Source: Bacillota bacterium (GTDB lineage Bacteria; Bacillota; Negativicutes; Veillonellales; Negativicoccaceae). Taken from it: 8,106 nt of DNA. The notes beneath the pieces were generated by a model. It saw only the letters and a list, made by a program, of their open reading frames with translations, did no database searches and was not told the origin of the DNA. Numbering within the stretch: the first letter of the stretch is position 1; each line of letters starts with the position of its first letter. Positions 1 through 6,812 of the stretch are shown piece after piece. The stretch is taken from assembly GCA_023418435.1 (NCBI GenBank), contig JAEZZT010000049.1, positions 1 through 8,106 on the forward strand, read 5' to 3'. Made by a program: the position numbers and the translations under genes.

Positions 1-819
1 GGTCGGAATACGCAAACGATAGCGCAAACCGTAATTGCCCGGATGGGCGATGCTTTCCCCCGTCACTTCGTCTTTGCCTTGCAACCGGGCATCCTGCTCA
101 CCATCTCCACATGTCAGCGCCACTATGCCGTCATGATTCGGGTCATAGACGGCGGCCGTCACCACACGTTCCGTTGCCGGAAATGTACCGCGTGTCTGGT
201 CACCGTCACGAGCCACTGCCGGCCAAAATCCCAACCATTTCCAAGCCGCTCGACGTTTCGGCAAGAGCAAGACACGCAATTCTACGCCTTGCAAGGCCTC
301 CACGTCCAAACGCCCCGTCAGGAGTTCACCCGGTTTCAATTCCCAAGTTTCACGCGGATATAGCGGTGTCGGCCGGTAGGCCTGCACCTTCAGTACCCTC
401 GGTTGCGGATATTCTACCAGCTCCCGCCGCGAAAGTTTGCGCCCCAAGTCATAATAGTCCAAACTCGGTCCTTCGACGATTTCGCGCTGAAAACCGAGCA
501 CCGTATCCCGTTGCGAATACGCATAAATGACCAAATTCATGTTTTGGCGCAAGCCATTGACATAGTAAAAATAAAGACTGCCGCGGCCGTGCAATGTGCC
601 GGAAAACAACAGTCCCGGCGTAGTCACCAACTCGGGGGAATTGGCAACTAGCAAGGTCTCCCTATTGTCCTCTACCCGGCGTTCCCACTCACGACCTGTC
701 AGCGGGGCCTGCCATGGGCTGGTTTCGGCAGTCGGAAACAATTGCGTACGACGAGTCCCTGCCGCCAATCCTCCGGCTACACCGGCTATGCTTACCAAAC
801 CTTGAATCAATCTCATCAT
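1..819 (-). CDS. Unrecognised protein coupled to whiA, 3' end missing
   Basis: An open reading frame of 273 codons runs from an ATG at 819 to the window edge without a stop, so the C-terminus lies outside. I do not recognise a family. Residues 4-20 are hydrophobic and small-residue rich after a single Arg, which could be a weak signal peptide or membrane anchor. The rest is rich in Arg, Leu, Tyr and beta-prone stretches (for example residues 80-100), as in secreted beta-sheet proteins. A DPNHDG sequence at 226-231 resembles a calcium-binding DxNxDG loop, but one copy is weak evidence. The ATG overlaps the whiA stop (ATGATG: whiA TGA at 818-816). A GGGAGGG site at 831-825, inside the last whiA codons, supports starting at 819 or at the adjacent ATG at 816. 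Translation is therefore probably coupled to whiA. The coding status is secure; the function is unknown. Confidence 0.8.
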   Translation of the reverse strand, partial: MMRLIQGLVSIAGVAGGLAAGTRRTQLFPTAETSPWQAPLTGREWERRVEDNRETLLVANSPELVTTPGLLFSGTLHGRGSLYFYYVNGLRQNMNLVIYAYSQRDTVLGFQREIVEGPSLDYYDLGRKLSRRELVEYPQPRVLKVQAYRPTPLYPRETWELKPGELLTGRLDVEALQGVELRVLLLPKRRAAWKWLGFWPAVARDGDQTRGTFPATERVVTAAVYDPNHDGIVALTCGDGEQDARLQGKDEVTGESIAHPGNYGLRYRLRIPT

Positions 820-1748
820 ACTTTCCCTCCCGCTGCTTCATACTGCGCGGCCAATTCCGCCAATTTCCGAAACCGATGGTACAAACCGGACTTCGTCAAT
901 TTTCCATCGCATAAATCCACTAACTCCCGCAACGGTGCATCGGGATGCGCCAAGCGCAATTCTGCCGCTTCGCGCAACTTGGCCGGCAATAAATGCAGCG
1001 GCTGATGCGCGGAGATTATTTCAATATCACGCAATTGAGAAACCGCCGCATTCACCGTCTTCTGCAAATTGGCCGTCTCGCAATTGACCACTCGATTGAC
1101 CCGATTGCGCACTTCCTTGGTCACTCGCACATTTTCAAAATCCAACAAAGATGCCGTGGCGCCCATCACCCCCAACAAAGATGCAATGCTCTCCCCATCT
1201 TTGAGGTACACGATATAGTCGTCCTTGCGTTCGGCAATCTTGCCCTGCAGGCGAAAACTCCTCAACATACGCACCAAGGTATCGGCAAATGCCTTCGATT
1301 CGGTCACGAACTCCAAGTGATAGTCGCCCTGCGGACGATTGACCGAGCCGCCTCCCAAAAAGGCGCCGCTGAGGTATGCCCGGCGCTCTTCTTTGCTGCG
1401 AAACACATCGTCATCATGGATCTCCGTCACGGGCAGCATCCCCGCGTCTTGCAGGAAAGCTTGCCCCTCCGGCCCCGGAGGAATGACCAGCGAATAAACA
1501 TTTTTCTTGCGCAACTTACGTCCTTGGCGCACCATCACACCGGGAGCCGCCCCCGTCTGTTTCAAATACATCAACATTTTGCGGGCAGTCGCATTGTGAT
1601 AAGTATCGAACTGTACTCCCGCACCATTTTGACTCATCAACAACGAACCGCCCATGCGTAAAAGAGCTGTCATCTCGGCGCGACGAAGCAATTCCGAATC
1701 CGGCATTTCCCGTGCCAACTCATCTTTTACATCCTCGGCAAACGACAT
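816..1748 (-). CDS. whiA: WhiA family DNA-binding regulator
   Basis: The 310-residue product is full length for WhiA (YvcL), a protein with a degenerate LAGLIDADG homing-endonuclease fold fused to a C-terminal helix-turn-helix. The N-terminus (MSFAEDVKDELAR) and the early RRAEMTALLRMGGSL segment (22-36) are typical. The LAGLIDADG-like helix is at about 124-139 (AYLSGAFLGGGSVNRP). A conserved NVRVTKEVRNRVNR stretch is at 206-219, and the HTH is at about 270-296 with the SGLYHRF signature (287-293). WhiA controls sporulation septation in Streptomyces and influences division and chromosome segregation in Bacillus subtilis; its role in Negativicutes is not established. It follows yvcK after 12 bases and has an AAAGGAG site at 1759-1753. 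Its stop overlaps the start of the next gene. The family call is secure from motifs and context. Confidence 0.97.
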   Translation of the reverse strand: MSFAEDVKDELAREMPDSELLRRAEMTALLRMGGSLLMSQNGAGVQFDTYHNATARKMLMYLKQTGAAPGVMVRQGRKLRKKNVYSLVIPPGPEGQAFLQDAGMLPVTEIHDDDVFRSKEERRAYLSGAFLGGGSVNRPQGDYHLEFVTESKAFADTLVRMLRSFRLQGKIAERKDDYIVYLKDGESIASLLGVMGATASLLDFENVRVTKEVRNRVNRVVNCETANLQKTVNAAVSQLRDIEIISAHQPLHLLPAKLREAAELRLAHPDAPLRELVDLCDGKLTKSGLYHRFRKLAELAAQYEAAGGKV

Positions 1749-1760
1749 GGCCTCTCCTTT

Positions 1761-3098
1761 CTAATGAGTACGATCAAAATAATAATCCAGTAAATGCGGC
1801 TGCAAATCCGCCTGCAGCGCATACACGACATCGATCAAGACATCCGCCAACAAATCGGAATCATGAGATACCGTCATACCATCGGCAATGACATTGGCTC
1901 GCACCGGTTTAACTCCCAATTTTTCCAATTCATCTACATCTACCGGCACCGGCACGGAACCGATTTGCCGATATCTTTCCAATACTTCCAAAGCCGGCTT
2001 GCGATCATTGATCAACACATAATCGATCACGCCCGGCCCAACATGTTCCACCAACGCTCGCACATGATCCGCCACACTGTAATCGGCAGTTTCTCCCGGC
2101 TGCGTCATGGCATTGCAAATATACACTTTCACAGCCTTGCTGCGACGTAATGCGGCAGCAATTTCCGGCACCAACAAATTGGGCAGAATGCTCGTGTACA
2201 ATGAGCCCGGGCCCAATGTAATCAAATCCGCACGCTCAATCGCTTCCAACGCGGACTGCACCGCATGCGGAGCCTCCGGCAATACAAACAACCGTTCGAT
2301 CTTCGCGCCGTACGCCGCAATATTCGACTCGCCGTCGACCATCTCACCGTCCGCCATCAACGCCCGCAGACGAATTCGTTCCGTACTCGAAGGAATGACC
2401 TCTCCGCGCACATTGAGGATCTCACTGGCCGCTTCCAGAGCGGTTTCCGTGTCGTGATAGCGCTCAATCAAAGCCGCGAGAAAGAGATTTCCCAGACTAT
2501 GTCCGGACAGTTCTCCCGTCCCGCCGAAACGGTGCTGGAAGATGTCCTCCATCAGACTTTCCTGATCCGCCATCGCCACCAGACAGTTCCGCAGATCACC
2601 CGGAGCGATAATATCCATTTCCCGGCGCAAACGCCCGCTGGAACCGCCATCATCGGCCACGGTGACAATCGCCGCCAAATGCGAGGTTTTCTTCTTCATT
2701 CCGCGCAACAAAACCGACAAACCGGTACCGCCACCGATAGCGACTACAAAAGGTCCTCGATCACGGCGCACGCGTTCAATCATTTTTTGTCCCAAACGGC
2801 CGGACTCCTCGGGGGCAATGCTACCCAAAATATGACGCATCAAAGCTCGGAAAGCCCAAACCATGATAACCAATCCGACGAGTACCAAGAGCAACCCGAC
2901 TCCTGCCAACAAAGTGTAATTGTAGCGACCGGTCACTTCATACAGAACGCGGAAAAGAAATTCTTCCAACACACCGAACGCTTGATAATTGACGATCGTA
3001 GTCAAGCCCAAGATCACCAATATCAAACCCAAGGAAAAAAAGAGTATCCAGCGTTTTATTTTCAACCCGGGGTAGAACCAACGCCATGCTTGTCGCAT
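1761..3098 (-). CDS. yvcK: YvcK/CofD-like gluconeogenesis factor, membrane-anchored form
   Basis: The 445-residue protein has two parts. Residues 1-110 carry two predicted membrane helices (about 17-36 and 62-83) with a basic N-terminus. Residues 115-430 are the CofD-like nucleotide-sugar-binding domain. Its motifs are GGGTGLS (122-128), DDGGSSGRLR (149-158), PGDLRNC (166-172), GHSLGN (199-204), GPGSLYTSI (296-304) and NAMTQPGET (329-337). B. subtilis YvcK lacks the membrane part; it binds UDP-sugars, is needed for growth on gluconeogenic carbon sources and affects cell-wall synthesis. The same job here, at the inner membrane, is inference. The start at 3098 overlaps the rapZ stop by one base (TAATG), and a GAGGAG site at 3112-3107 lies within the last rapZ codons. 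Family assignment is secure. Confidence 0.96.
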   Translation of the reverse strand: MRQAWRWFYPGLKIKRWILFFSLGLILVILGLTTIVNYQAFGVLEEFLFRVLYEVTGRYNYTLLAGVGLLLVLVGLVIMVWAFRALMRHILGSIAPEESGRLGQKMIERVRRDRGPFVVAIGGGTGLSVLLRGMKKKTSHLAAIVTVADDGGSSGRLRREMDIIAPGDLRNCLVAMADQESLMEDIFQHRFGGTGELSGHSLGNLFLAALIERYHDTETALEAASEILNVRGEVIPSSTERIRLRALMADGEMVDGESNIAAYGAKIERLFVLPEAPHAVQSALEAIERADLITLGPGSLYTSILPNLLVPEIAAALRRSKAVKVYICNAMTQPGETADYSVADHVRALVEHVGPGVIDYVLINDRKPALEVLERYRQIGSVPVPVDVDELEKLGVKPVRANVIADGMTVSHDSDLLADVLIDVVYALQADLQPHLLDYYFDRTH

Positions 3099-4006
3099 TA
3101 TGCATTCTCCTCTTCCGCTACAAAATCTTCCTCAACTTCATTTTTATACAAATCCCGATGTTCCGTACCGACTTGCCAACCTTGCGCCGCTACATGTGCC
3201 GTCAACGTTTCGGCCACCCACACCGAACGATGCATGCCACCGGTGCAGCCGACACCGATCACTAGTTGCTGCTTGCCTTCCTGCTCATAGTGCGGAATCA
3301 AGAAATCGAGCAAGCCTTGCAAGTGCCCCATGAACTCTTGAGTCACCTCTTGTTCGGCGATATATTCCGCCACTTTCGGTACTCGTCCGGTAGCATGCCG
3401 ATACTCTTCAATATAGTAGGGATTCGGCAAGAAACGCACATCGAACATAATATCCAAATCCAACGGCGTGCCGTACTTGAACCCGAACGAAACGAAGGAA
3501 ATGGAGAAGCCGTCCACCGGCAAATTCACTGCAAATTCCTTTTGCAAAAACTCACGCAACGCCGACGGTTTCATGCTGCTCGTGTCCACCACATGACGAG
3601 CTTGGCGTTTCAAACCGGCCAACATCTCGCGCTCCTTGCGAATGCCCTGCAGCACTCTCTCCTGAGGTGCCAACGGATGTGCGCGACGAGTTTCCTTGTA
3701 GCGCCGGATCAACACCTCATTTTCCGCTTCGAGGAACATGATCTCATAGTCGATCTGTTGATCCCCCATTTGTTCCAGGGCTTCGGACAAGGCATCAAAA
3801 AATTCCCCGCCGCGAATATCCACGACCAATGCGACGTGATGCACCTTGGCCCCGCCGTCTCGACAGAGCTCGGCAAACTTCGGGATCAACACCGGCGGTA
3901 AATTGTCCACACAAAAATACCCCATATCTTCCAAAAACTGCAAGACCTGTGTCTTGCCGGCGCCCGACATACCGGTCACAATCAATAAACGCAATTCATT
4001 TCCCAT
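3098..4006 (-). CDS. rapZ: RapZ/YvcJ nucleotide-binding protein
   Basis: The 302-residue product matches the RapZ (YvcJ) family over its full length. The N-terminal P-loop domain has Walker A GMSGAGKT (12-19), the following VDNLPP segment (33-38) and a Walker B-like VALVVDIRG (58-66). The C-terminal domain has SFGFKYGTPLDLD (173-185), MFDVRFLPNPYY (187-198), GCTGGMHRSV (253-262) and a terminal HRDL (283-286). E. coli RapZ senses glucosamine-6-phosphate and delivers the sRNA GlmZ to RNase E; B. subtilis YvcJ is a nucleotide-hydrolysing protein affecting competence. Which role applies here is unknown. The protein ends in an acidic tail (about 289-300), and its Glu codons supply the yvcK ribosome site. 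The start overlaps the HAD stop (TAATG) and has GGAGG at 4018-4014, seven bases upstream. Confidence 0.97.
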   Translation of the reverse strand: MGNELRLLIVTGMSGAGKTQVLQFLEDMGYFCVDNLPPVLIPKFAELCRDGGAKVHHVALVVDIRGGEFFDALSEALEQMGDQQIDYEIMFLEAENEVLIRRYKETRRAHPLAPQERVLQGIRKEREMLAGLKRQARHVVDTSSMKPSALREFLQKEFAVNLPVDGFSISFVSFGFKYGTPLDLDIMFDVRFLPNPYYIEEYRHATGRVPKVAEYIAEQEVTQEFMGHLQGLLDFLIPHYEQEGKQQLVIGVGCTGGMHRSVWVAETLTAHVAAQGWQVGTEHRDLYKNEVEEDFVAEEENA

Positions 4007-4818
4007 TATTCTTCCTCCAGCACCCAGCGTGCCACCGTTTTCGCCACTCCATCCTCTTCATTGCTCGGCGCAATATAACCGGCCACCGCTTTCAATTCAT
4101 CGATGGCATTGGCCACTGCCACCGGCCAACCGACCGACAGCAACATTCCCATATCATTTTGTGCATTGCCGAATGCCATGACTTGCTGCATGGTCAGTCC
4201 GTAACGCAAGACCAATTGCTCCACGCCCACACCTTTATTGATATGCGGTGCCACCATCTCCAGGAAATAGGGCGATGACTGAACAAAATTCACCTTGCCC
4301 TGCAAACGAGGAATGATCCACTTGCGTATTTCCTGAATGCGCTCCGGCGTCTCATTGAAAATAATCTTCGTCGGTGCGTGCTGCAGTTGGAAATATTCTT
4401 CTCCCAAGTCTTTCGCCTCTACACCGCAATGTTCTTCATAGTAACGAACCCGCTCATTGTGATGCGGCACATAGAGTTGATCATTGACATAGGCCTGCGT
4501 AAATGCACCGTATTCCTTGGCAGCGGCCAAAGCTTCCTGGGCAATATCCACCGGAATCGGTTGGTGGTATAGAATCTCCCCCGATTCACACTTGGCAATC
4601 AATGCGCCGGAGTACGCAATCAACGGCACATCTCCCAATTCCAACGATCTGGCGATGCGTCGAGCCGACGACCACATTCTGCCGGTAGCTATCACGATAC
4701 GCACGCCTTGGGCCAAGGCTTTGCGCAGTACCTGACGTGTATATTCGGAAATCGTGTTGTCATTCCGCAACAAAGTTTCATCCAAATCAATCGCTAACAT
4801 TCGTATATCTCTATTCAC
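4006..4818 (-). CDS. Cof-type HAD-IIB family hydrolase
   Basis: A 270-residue haloacid-dehalogenase superfamily protein of the Cof/IIB type, usually cytoplasmic phosphatases acting on sugar phosphates or flavin-related phosphates. Motif I is DLDETLL with D11 as nucleophile and D13 as general acid. Motif II is IVIATGR with T45. The IIB cap lies between about residues 85 and 185. Motif III Lys is K195 in HINKG. Motif IV reads FGNAQND (216-222), with Asn at 218 where the family usually has Asp (GDxxND). The substrate cannot be read from sequence. Translation starts at a GTG (4818-4816), chosen because a strong AAGGAGGGG site sits 5-8 bases upstream; the internal ATG at 4800 lacks a comparable site and would leave only four residues before D11. 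It appears to be the first secure gene of the rapZ-yvcK-whiA operon, and its final Glu codons hold the rapZ ribosome site. Confidence 0.93.
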   Translation of the reverse strand: MNRDIRMLAIDLDETLLRNDNTISEYTRQVLRKALAQGVRIVIATGRMWSSARRIARSLELGDVPLIAYSGALIAKCESGEILYHQPIPVDIAQEALAAAKEYGAFTQAYVNDQLYVPHHNERVRYYEEHCGVEAKDLGEEYFQLQHAPTKIIFNETPERIQEIRKWIIPRLQGKVNFVQSSPYFLEMVAPHINKGVGVEQLVLRYGLTMQQVMAFGNAQNDMGMLLSVGWPVAVANAIDELKAVAGYIAPSNEEDGVAKTVARWVLEEE

Positions 4819-5033
4819 CTTCGCCCCTCCTTTTGTACCATTATATCATGAGATTTTTTACAAAATAATACATTCCATCCGGATGACGGAAATGGAAATT
4901 TTACTCCTCCCGGAATAAATCTCTTGATCCCTCGAAGCAAATTTCCTCTCACCAAACACTCCCGCAATCCCACTAAAATACGACCGATGACTATCCTTGG
5001 CAGATACTCCGGCGGATATGATTTTTCGCCCAT
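4815..5033 (-). CDS. Doubtful 72-codon ORF overlapping the HAD start
   Basis: An ATG at 5033 opens a 72-codon minus-strand frame whose TGA (4817-4815) overlaps the HAD GTG in a GTGA, the kind of overlap seen at real operon junctions. The product would be basic, with a mildly hydrophobic middle (PRIVIGRILVGL at about 12-23) and no recognisable domain. Against it, the ATG lacks a ribosome site, and the frame contains the best promoter candidate for HAD. Weak internal alternatives exist, such as a GTG or TTG near codons 28-32 preceded by GGGAG or AGAGG. It may be a small gene, a decayed gene or chance. I favour chance or a remnant. Confidence 0.2.
   Translation of the reverse strand: MGEKSYPPEYLPRIVIGRILVGLRECLVRGNLLRGIKRFIPGGVKFPFPSSGWNVLFCKKSHDIMVQKEGRR
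4824..4834 (-). promoter_or_regulatory. Strong ribosome-binding site deciding the HAD GTG start
   Basis: The minus strand reads AAAAGGAGGGG here, followed by CGAAG and then GTG at 4818. It is the best Shine-Dalgarno match near this gene and decides for the GTG over the ATG six codons downstream. Confidence 0.8.
4840..4848 (-). promoter_or_regulatory. Extended -10 promoter of the HAD-rapZ-yvcK-whiA operon
   Basis: The minus strand carries TGATATAAT, a perfect TATAAT (4845-4840) with the TG of an extended -10 (4848-4847). No good -35 is found at 16-18 bases; the sequence there is merely AT-rich. Extended -10 promoters can work without a -35. The predicted start near 4833 would leave a leader of only about 15 bases, essentially the ribosome site itself. 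This is prediction from sequence only. Confidence 0.55.
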
Positions 5034-5067
5034 TGCCGTATCGCCATACGGGGTGTTTTTTCTTCGC

Positions 5068-5098
5068 AAAAAAAACAAAGCGACCGTAGTCGCTTTGT
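5068..5098 (-). terminator. Rho-independent terminator of ompM
   Basis: On the minus strand a perfect 10-bp stem (ACAAAGCGAC / GTCGCTTTGT, arms 5098-5089 and 5084-5075) with a four-base TACG loop runs straight into eight T residues (5075-5068, sharing the last stem base). It begins ten bases after the ompM stop codon. The plus strand has no T-run after the stem, so it acts in one direction. It separates ompM from the operon downstream. Confidence 0.93.
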
Positions 5099-5107
5099 CT
5101 GCAATCT

Positions 5108-6736
5108 TTAGAAATAGTAAGTGGCTTGGAGGCGATAATTGTTGTCCAACTTTTCGCCGTTCAAAGTCTTCGCACCGAATGCATAATATGCTTCCAAGAG
5201 CAAATTCTTCATCGGTACATACTTGGCACTCAGCATCCATACCTTCGCCCCGCCATGCGTGAAGGTATAGTTTTGAGTCTTGTCGATGATCGGCTTACCG
5301 TCTTTGCCGATGACCGGTTGAATCTTTGGCGTACCGTCCGCATTCATGACCGGCTTGCCGTCTTGGCCCAAGACCGGAGCCACACGCGGTTCGTATTGCT
5401 GATCCAGGATCATGTCATAATAGTAGCCCGGCAATTTACTACCCTGTTTGGAGAACTGAGCTTCCATATTCTTATAAATACCGGCCTTCAATACAGGTTG
5501 CAATTCCGCCGGAACCCATGCTTTTGTCTGGATACGGTTCTGCAAGCCTTTGACTTCCATCATCGGGTTCAAGTACGGTTTCAATACATCGTACTTGCTG
5601 CCGCCGAAATTGGAGCCGGCTTCCGTGTACATATAGTCCACTCCGATTTGGAAAGACTTCGGATAGAACGGATGCGCAATACCGAAAGAAACTCCTGCCA
5701 TCCACATATGCGGTTTCTGATTGTTGACCATGTTGTACTTGTTATTCAAGATATAGTCGCCATGGATATTGACGAATTTATGCGGCCAAACCGAGAGACC
5801 CGCACCGATGACTTGCACCACTTCGCCGGTCTTGCCGGAGGGCTGCAAGAGAAAAGCTTTGGCGCTGATCTTGCGTTGCTTCTCATACGCCATTTCCAAG
5901 TAATAAGATTCCGGCTTGAAGTCCGAAGTCAAATCATGGCGATCTTTAATGCCGTACGCCCACAACATCGGACGAACAAAGTCCATTTGCAAGTTGTCGA
6001 CGCGACCGTAAGCGGCAGTAAAATGAGCCCCTTCCGGTTTGCCGAATGTGAAAGCCAAACCGCTGAAAGTATCATCATAGAATACACCGGTCGTTCCCAA
6101 CGATACCGGGAATCTTCCCAAGGTCAAGCTGGTGCCGTTGAACTTGTGATATGCAAAGAGCTGGCTCAGACGCAATTGATCCTGGATTTCATTGTAGTTG
6201 TGATCATAAATGGTATGACCATTCAAGCTGGCATTGCTTTCCAACATCGCCAGCACCATGGTGTCTTTGGACAAGTTGGCCATGGCACGCAGACGTATAC
6301 GCGCTTCCATGCGGCTATCTTTGTCGCCGCCTTTGAACATATCCGCCTGTTGCGAAAATGCTGCCAAACGAGCATCTCCGCTGAATTTTACTCGGGAAAC
6401 TTTTTCTTCCAAATTGGATACCCGCACTCCCAAGCTTTTGAGTTCGCCACCGAACTCTTTTTCCAAACGGTCCAATTCCGCCTTTTGGGCTGCGTCCATT
6501 TGATCTTCTTTGGTCATGGCACGAGCCACCATTTGCGCCATTTCATAGCGAGTGATATTACGTTCGCCATGGAAAGTTCCATCCGGATATCCGTCTACAA
6601 TACCGGCAGCCGCCAAACCTGCTACCGCTTGATACGCCCAGTCTTGCGGTGTTACATCCGCAAAAGGATTTGCCGCATGGGCAGTTGTCATACCGGCAGA
6701 CAATAACAAACCACCAATACCGATTTTCCAATTCAT
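5108..6736 (-). CDS. ompM: OmpM-type SLH-domain outer-membrane porin
   Basis: The 542-residue product has the architecture of Negativicutes OmpM, the major porin that ties the outer membrane to peptidoglycan. A signal peptide covers about 1-21 (cleavage near AHA/ANPF). One SLH domain covers about 23-76, with NPFADV, DWAYQAV, GIVDGYPDGTF and the ITRYEMA segment (61-67) that in this family contacts polyamine-modified peptidoglycan. A heptad-like coiled coil follows at about 80-115. From about 117 to the end, alternating amphipathic strands form a beta-barrel ending in YYF; a C-terminal Phe is the usual outer-membrane assembly signal. A DGKP repeat occupies 454-483. The start at 6736 is set by GGAGG at 6749-6745, eight bases upstream, and by the signal peptide beginning there. 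The frame stays open upstream to an ATG at 6862, but that would cross the promoter. It is transcribed alone, with its own promoter and terminator. Confidence 0.94.
   Translation of the reverse strand: MNWKIGIGGLLLSAGMTTAHAANPFADVTPQDWAYQAVAGLAAAGIVDGYPDGTFHGERNITRYEMAQMVARAMTKEDQMDAAQKAELDRLEKEFGGELKSLGVRVSNLEEKVSRVKFSGDARLAAFSQQADMFKGGDKDSRMEARIRLRAMANLSKDTMVLAMLESNASLNGHTIYDHNYNEIQDQLRLSQLFAYHKFNGTSLTLGRFPVSLGTTGVFYDDTFSGLAFTFGKPEGAHFTAAYGRVDNLQMDFVRPMLWAYGIKDRHDLTSDFKPESYYLEMAYEKQRKISAKAFLLQPSGKTGEVVQVIGAGLSVWPHKFVNIHGDYILNNKYNMVNNQKPHMWMAGVSFGIAHPFYPKSFQIGVDYMYTEAGSNFGGSKYDVLKPYLNPMMEVKGLQNRIQTKAWVPAELQPVLKAGIYKNMEAQFSKQGSKLPGYYYDMILDQQYEPRVAPVLGQDGKPVMNADGTPKIQPVIGKDGKPIIDKTQNYTFTHGGAKVWMLSAKYVPMKNLLLEAYYAFGAKTLNGEKLDNNYRLQATYYF
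5288..5377 (-). repeat. DGKP repeat insert in the OmpM barrel
   Basis: Residues 454-463 (PVLGQDGKPV) and 474-483 (PVIGKDGKPI) of OmpM are near-identical ten-residue units, 60 bases apart start to start. The 30-base units differ at five positions. Between them lies a diverged partner, VMNADGTPKI (463-472). The segment is Gly/Pro/Asp-rich and unlike the barrel strands on both sides, so it is probably a surface or periplasmic loop; which side is inference. Confidence 0.75.
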
Positions 6737-6744
6737 TTTCCATA

Positions 6745-6749
6745 CCTCC
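6745..6749 (-). promoter_or_regulatory. Ribosome-binding site deciding the ompM start
   Basis: GGAGG on the minus strand lies eight bases before the ATG at 6736. A nearer ATG at 6743 is out of frame and opens only a 61-codon shadow frame, so 6736 is the start. Confidence 0.85.
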
Positions 6750-6756
6750 GTCATTC

Positions 6757-6795
6757 TCAAAATTGTTAATTTTTCAAACATATTACAAATTTTGA
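6757..6795 (-). promoter_or_regulatory. Inverted repeat in the ompM leader
   Basis: Eight-base arms TCAAAATT and AATTTTGA (6795-6788 and 6764-6757) flank a 23-base AT-rich loop in the predicted ompM leader, ending eight bases before the ribosome site. The helix would be weak, being nearly all A-U pairs. It could be a regulatory or mRNA-stability element, or chance in an AT-rich stretch. Confidence 0.3.
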
Positions 6796-6812
6796 TTAAG
6801 TATTTCTCATTT

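Noticed and set aside
993..1661. A 222-codon plus-strand frame opposite whiA
   Set aside because: Same in-register shadow effect; no ribosome site and no recognisable domain.
2265..3901. Long plus-strand frames opposite yvcK and rapZ (2265-3290 and 3266-3901)
   Set aside because: Both are in register with the genes they oppose, or run past their ends by chance, and follow from the same rarity of TTA, CTA and TCA codons. The minus-strand products carry clear family motifs.
5126..6706. A 526-codon plus-strand frame antisense to ompM
   Set aside because: It is in exact codon register with ompM, so it stays open merely because ompM almost never uses TTA, CTA or TCA codons. Its product is His/Arg/Gln-rich with no domain, and there is no suitable start signal. 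The signal peptide, SLH domain and barrel are on the minus strand.
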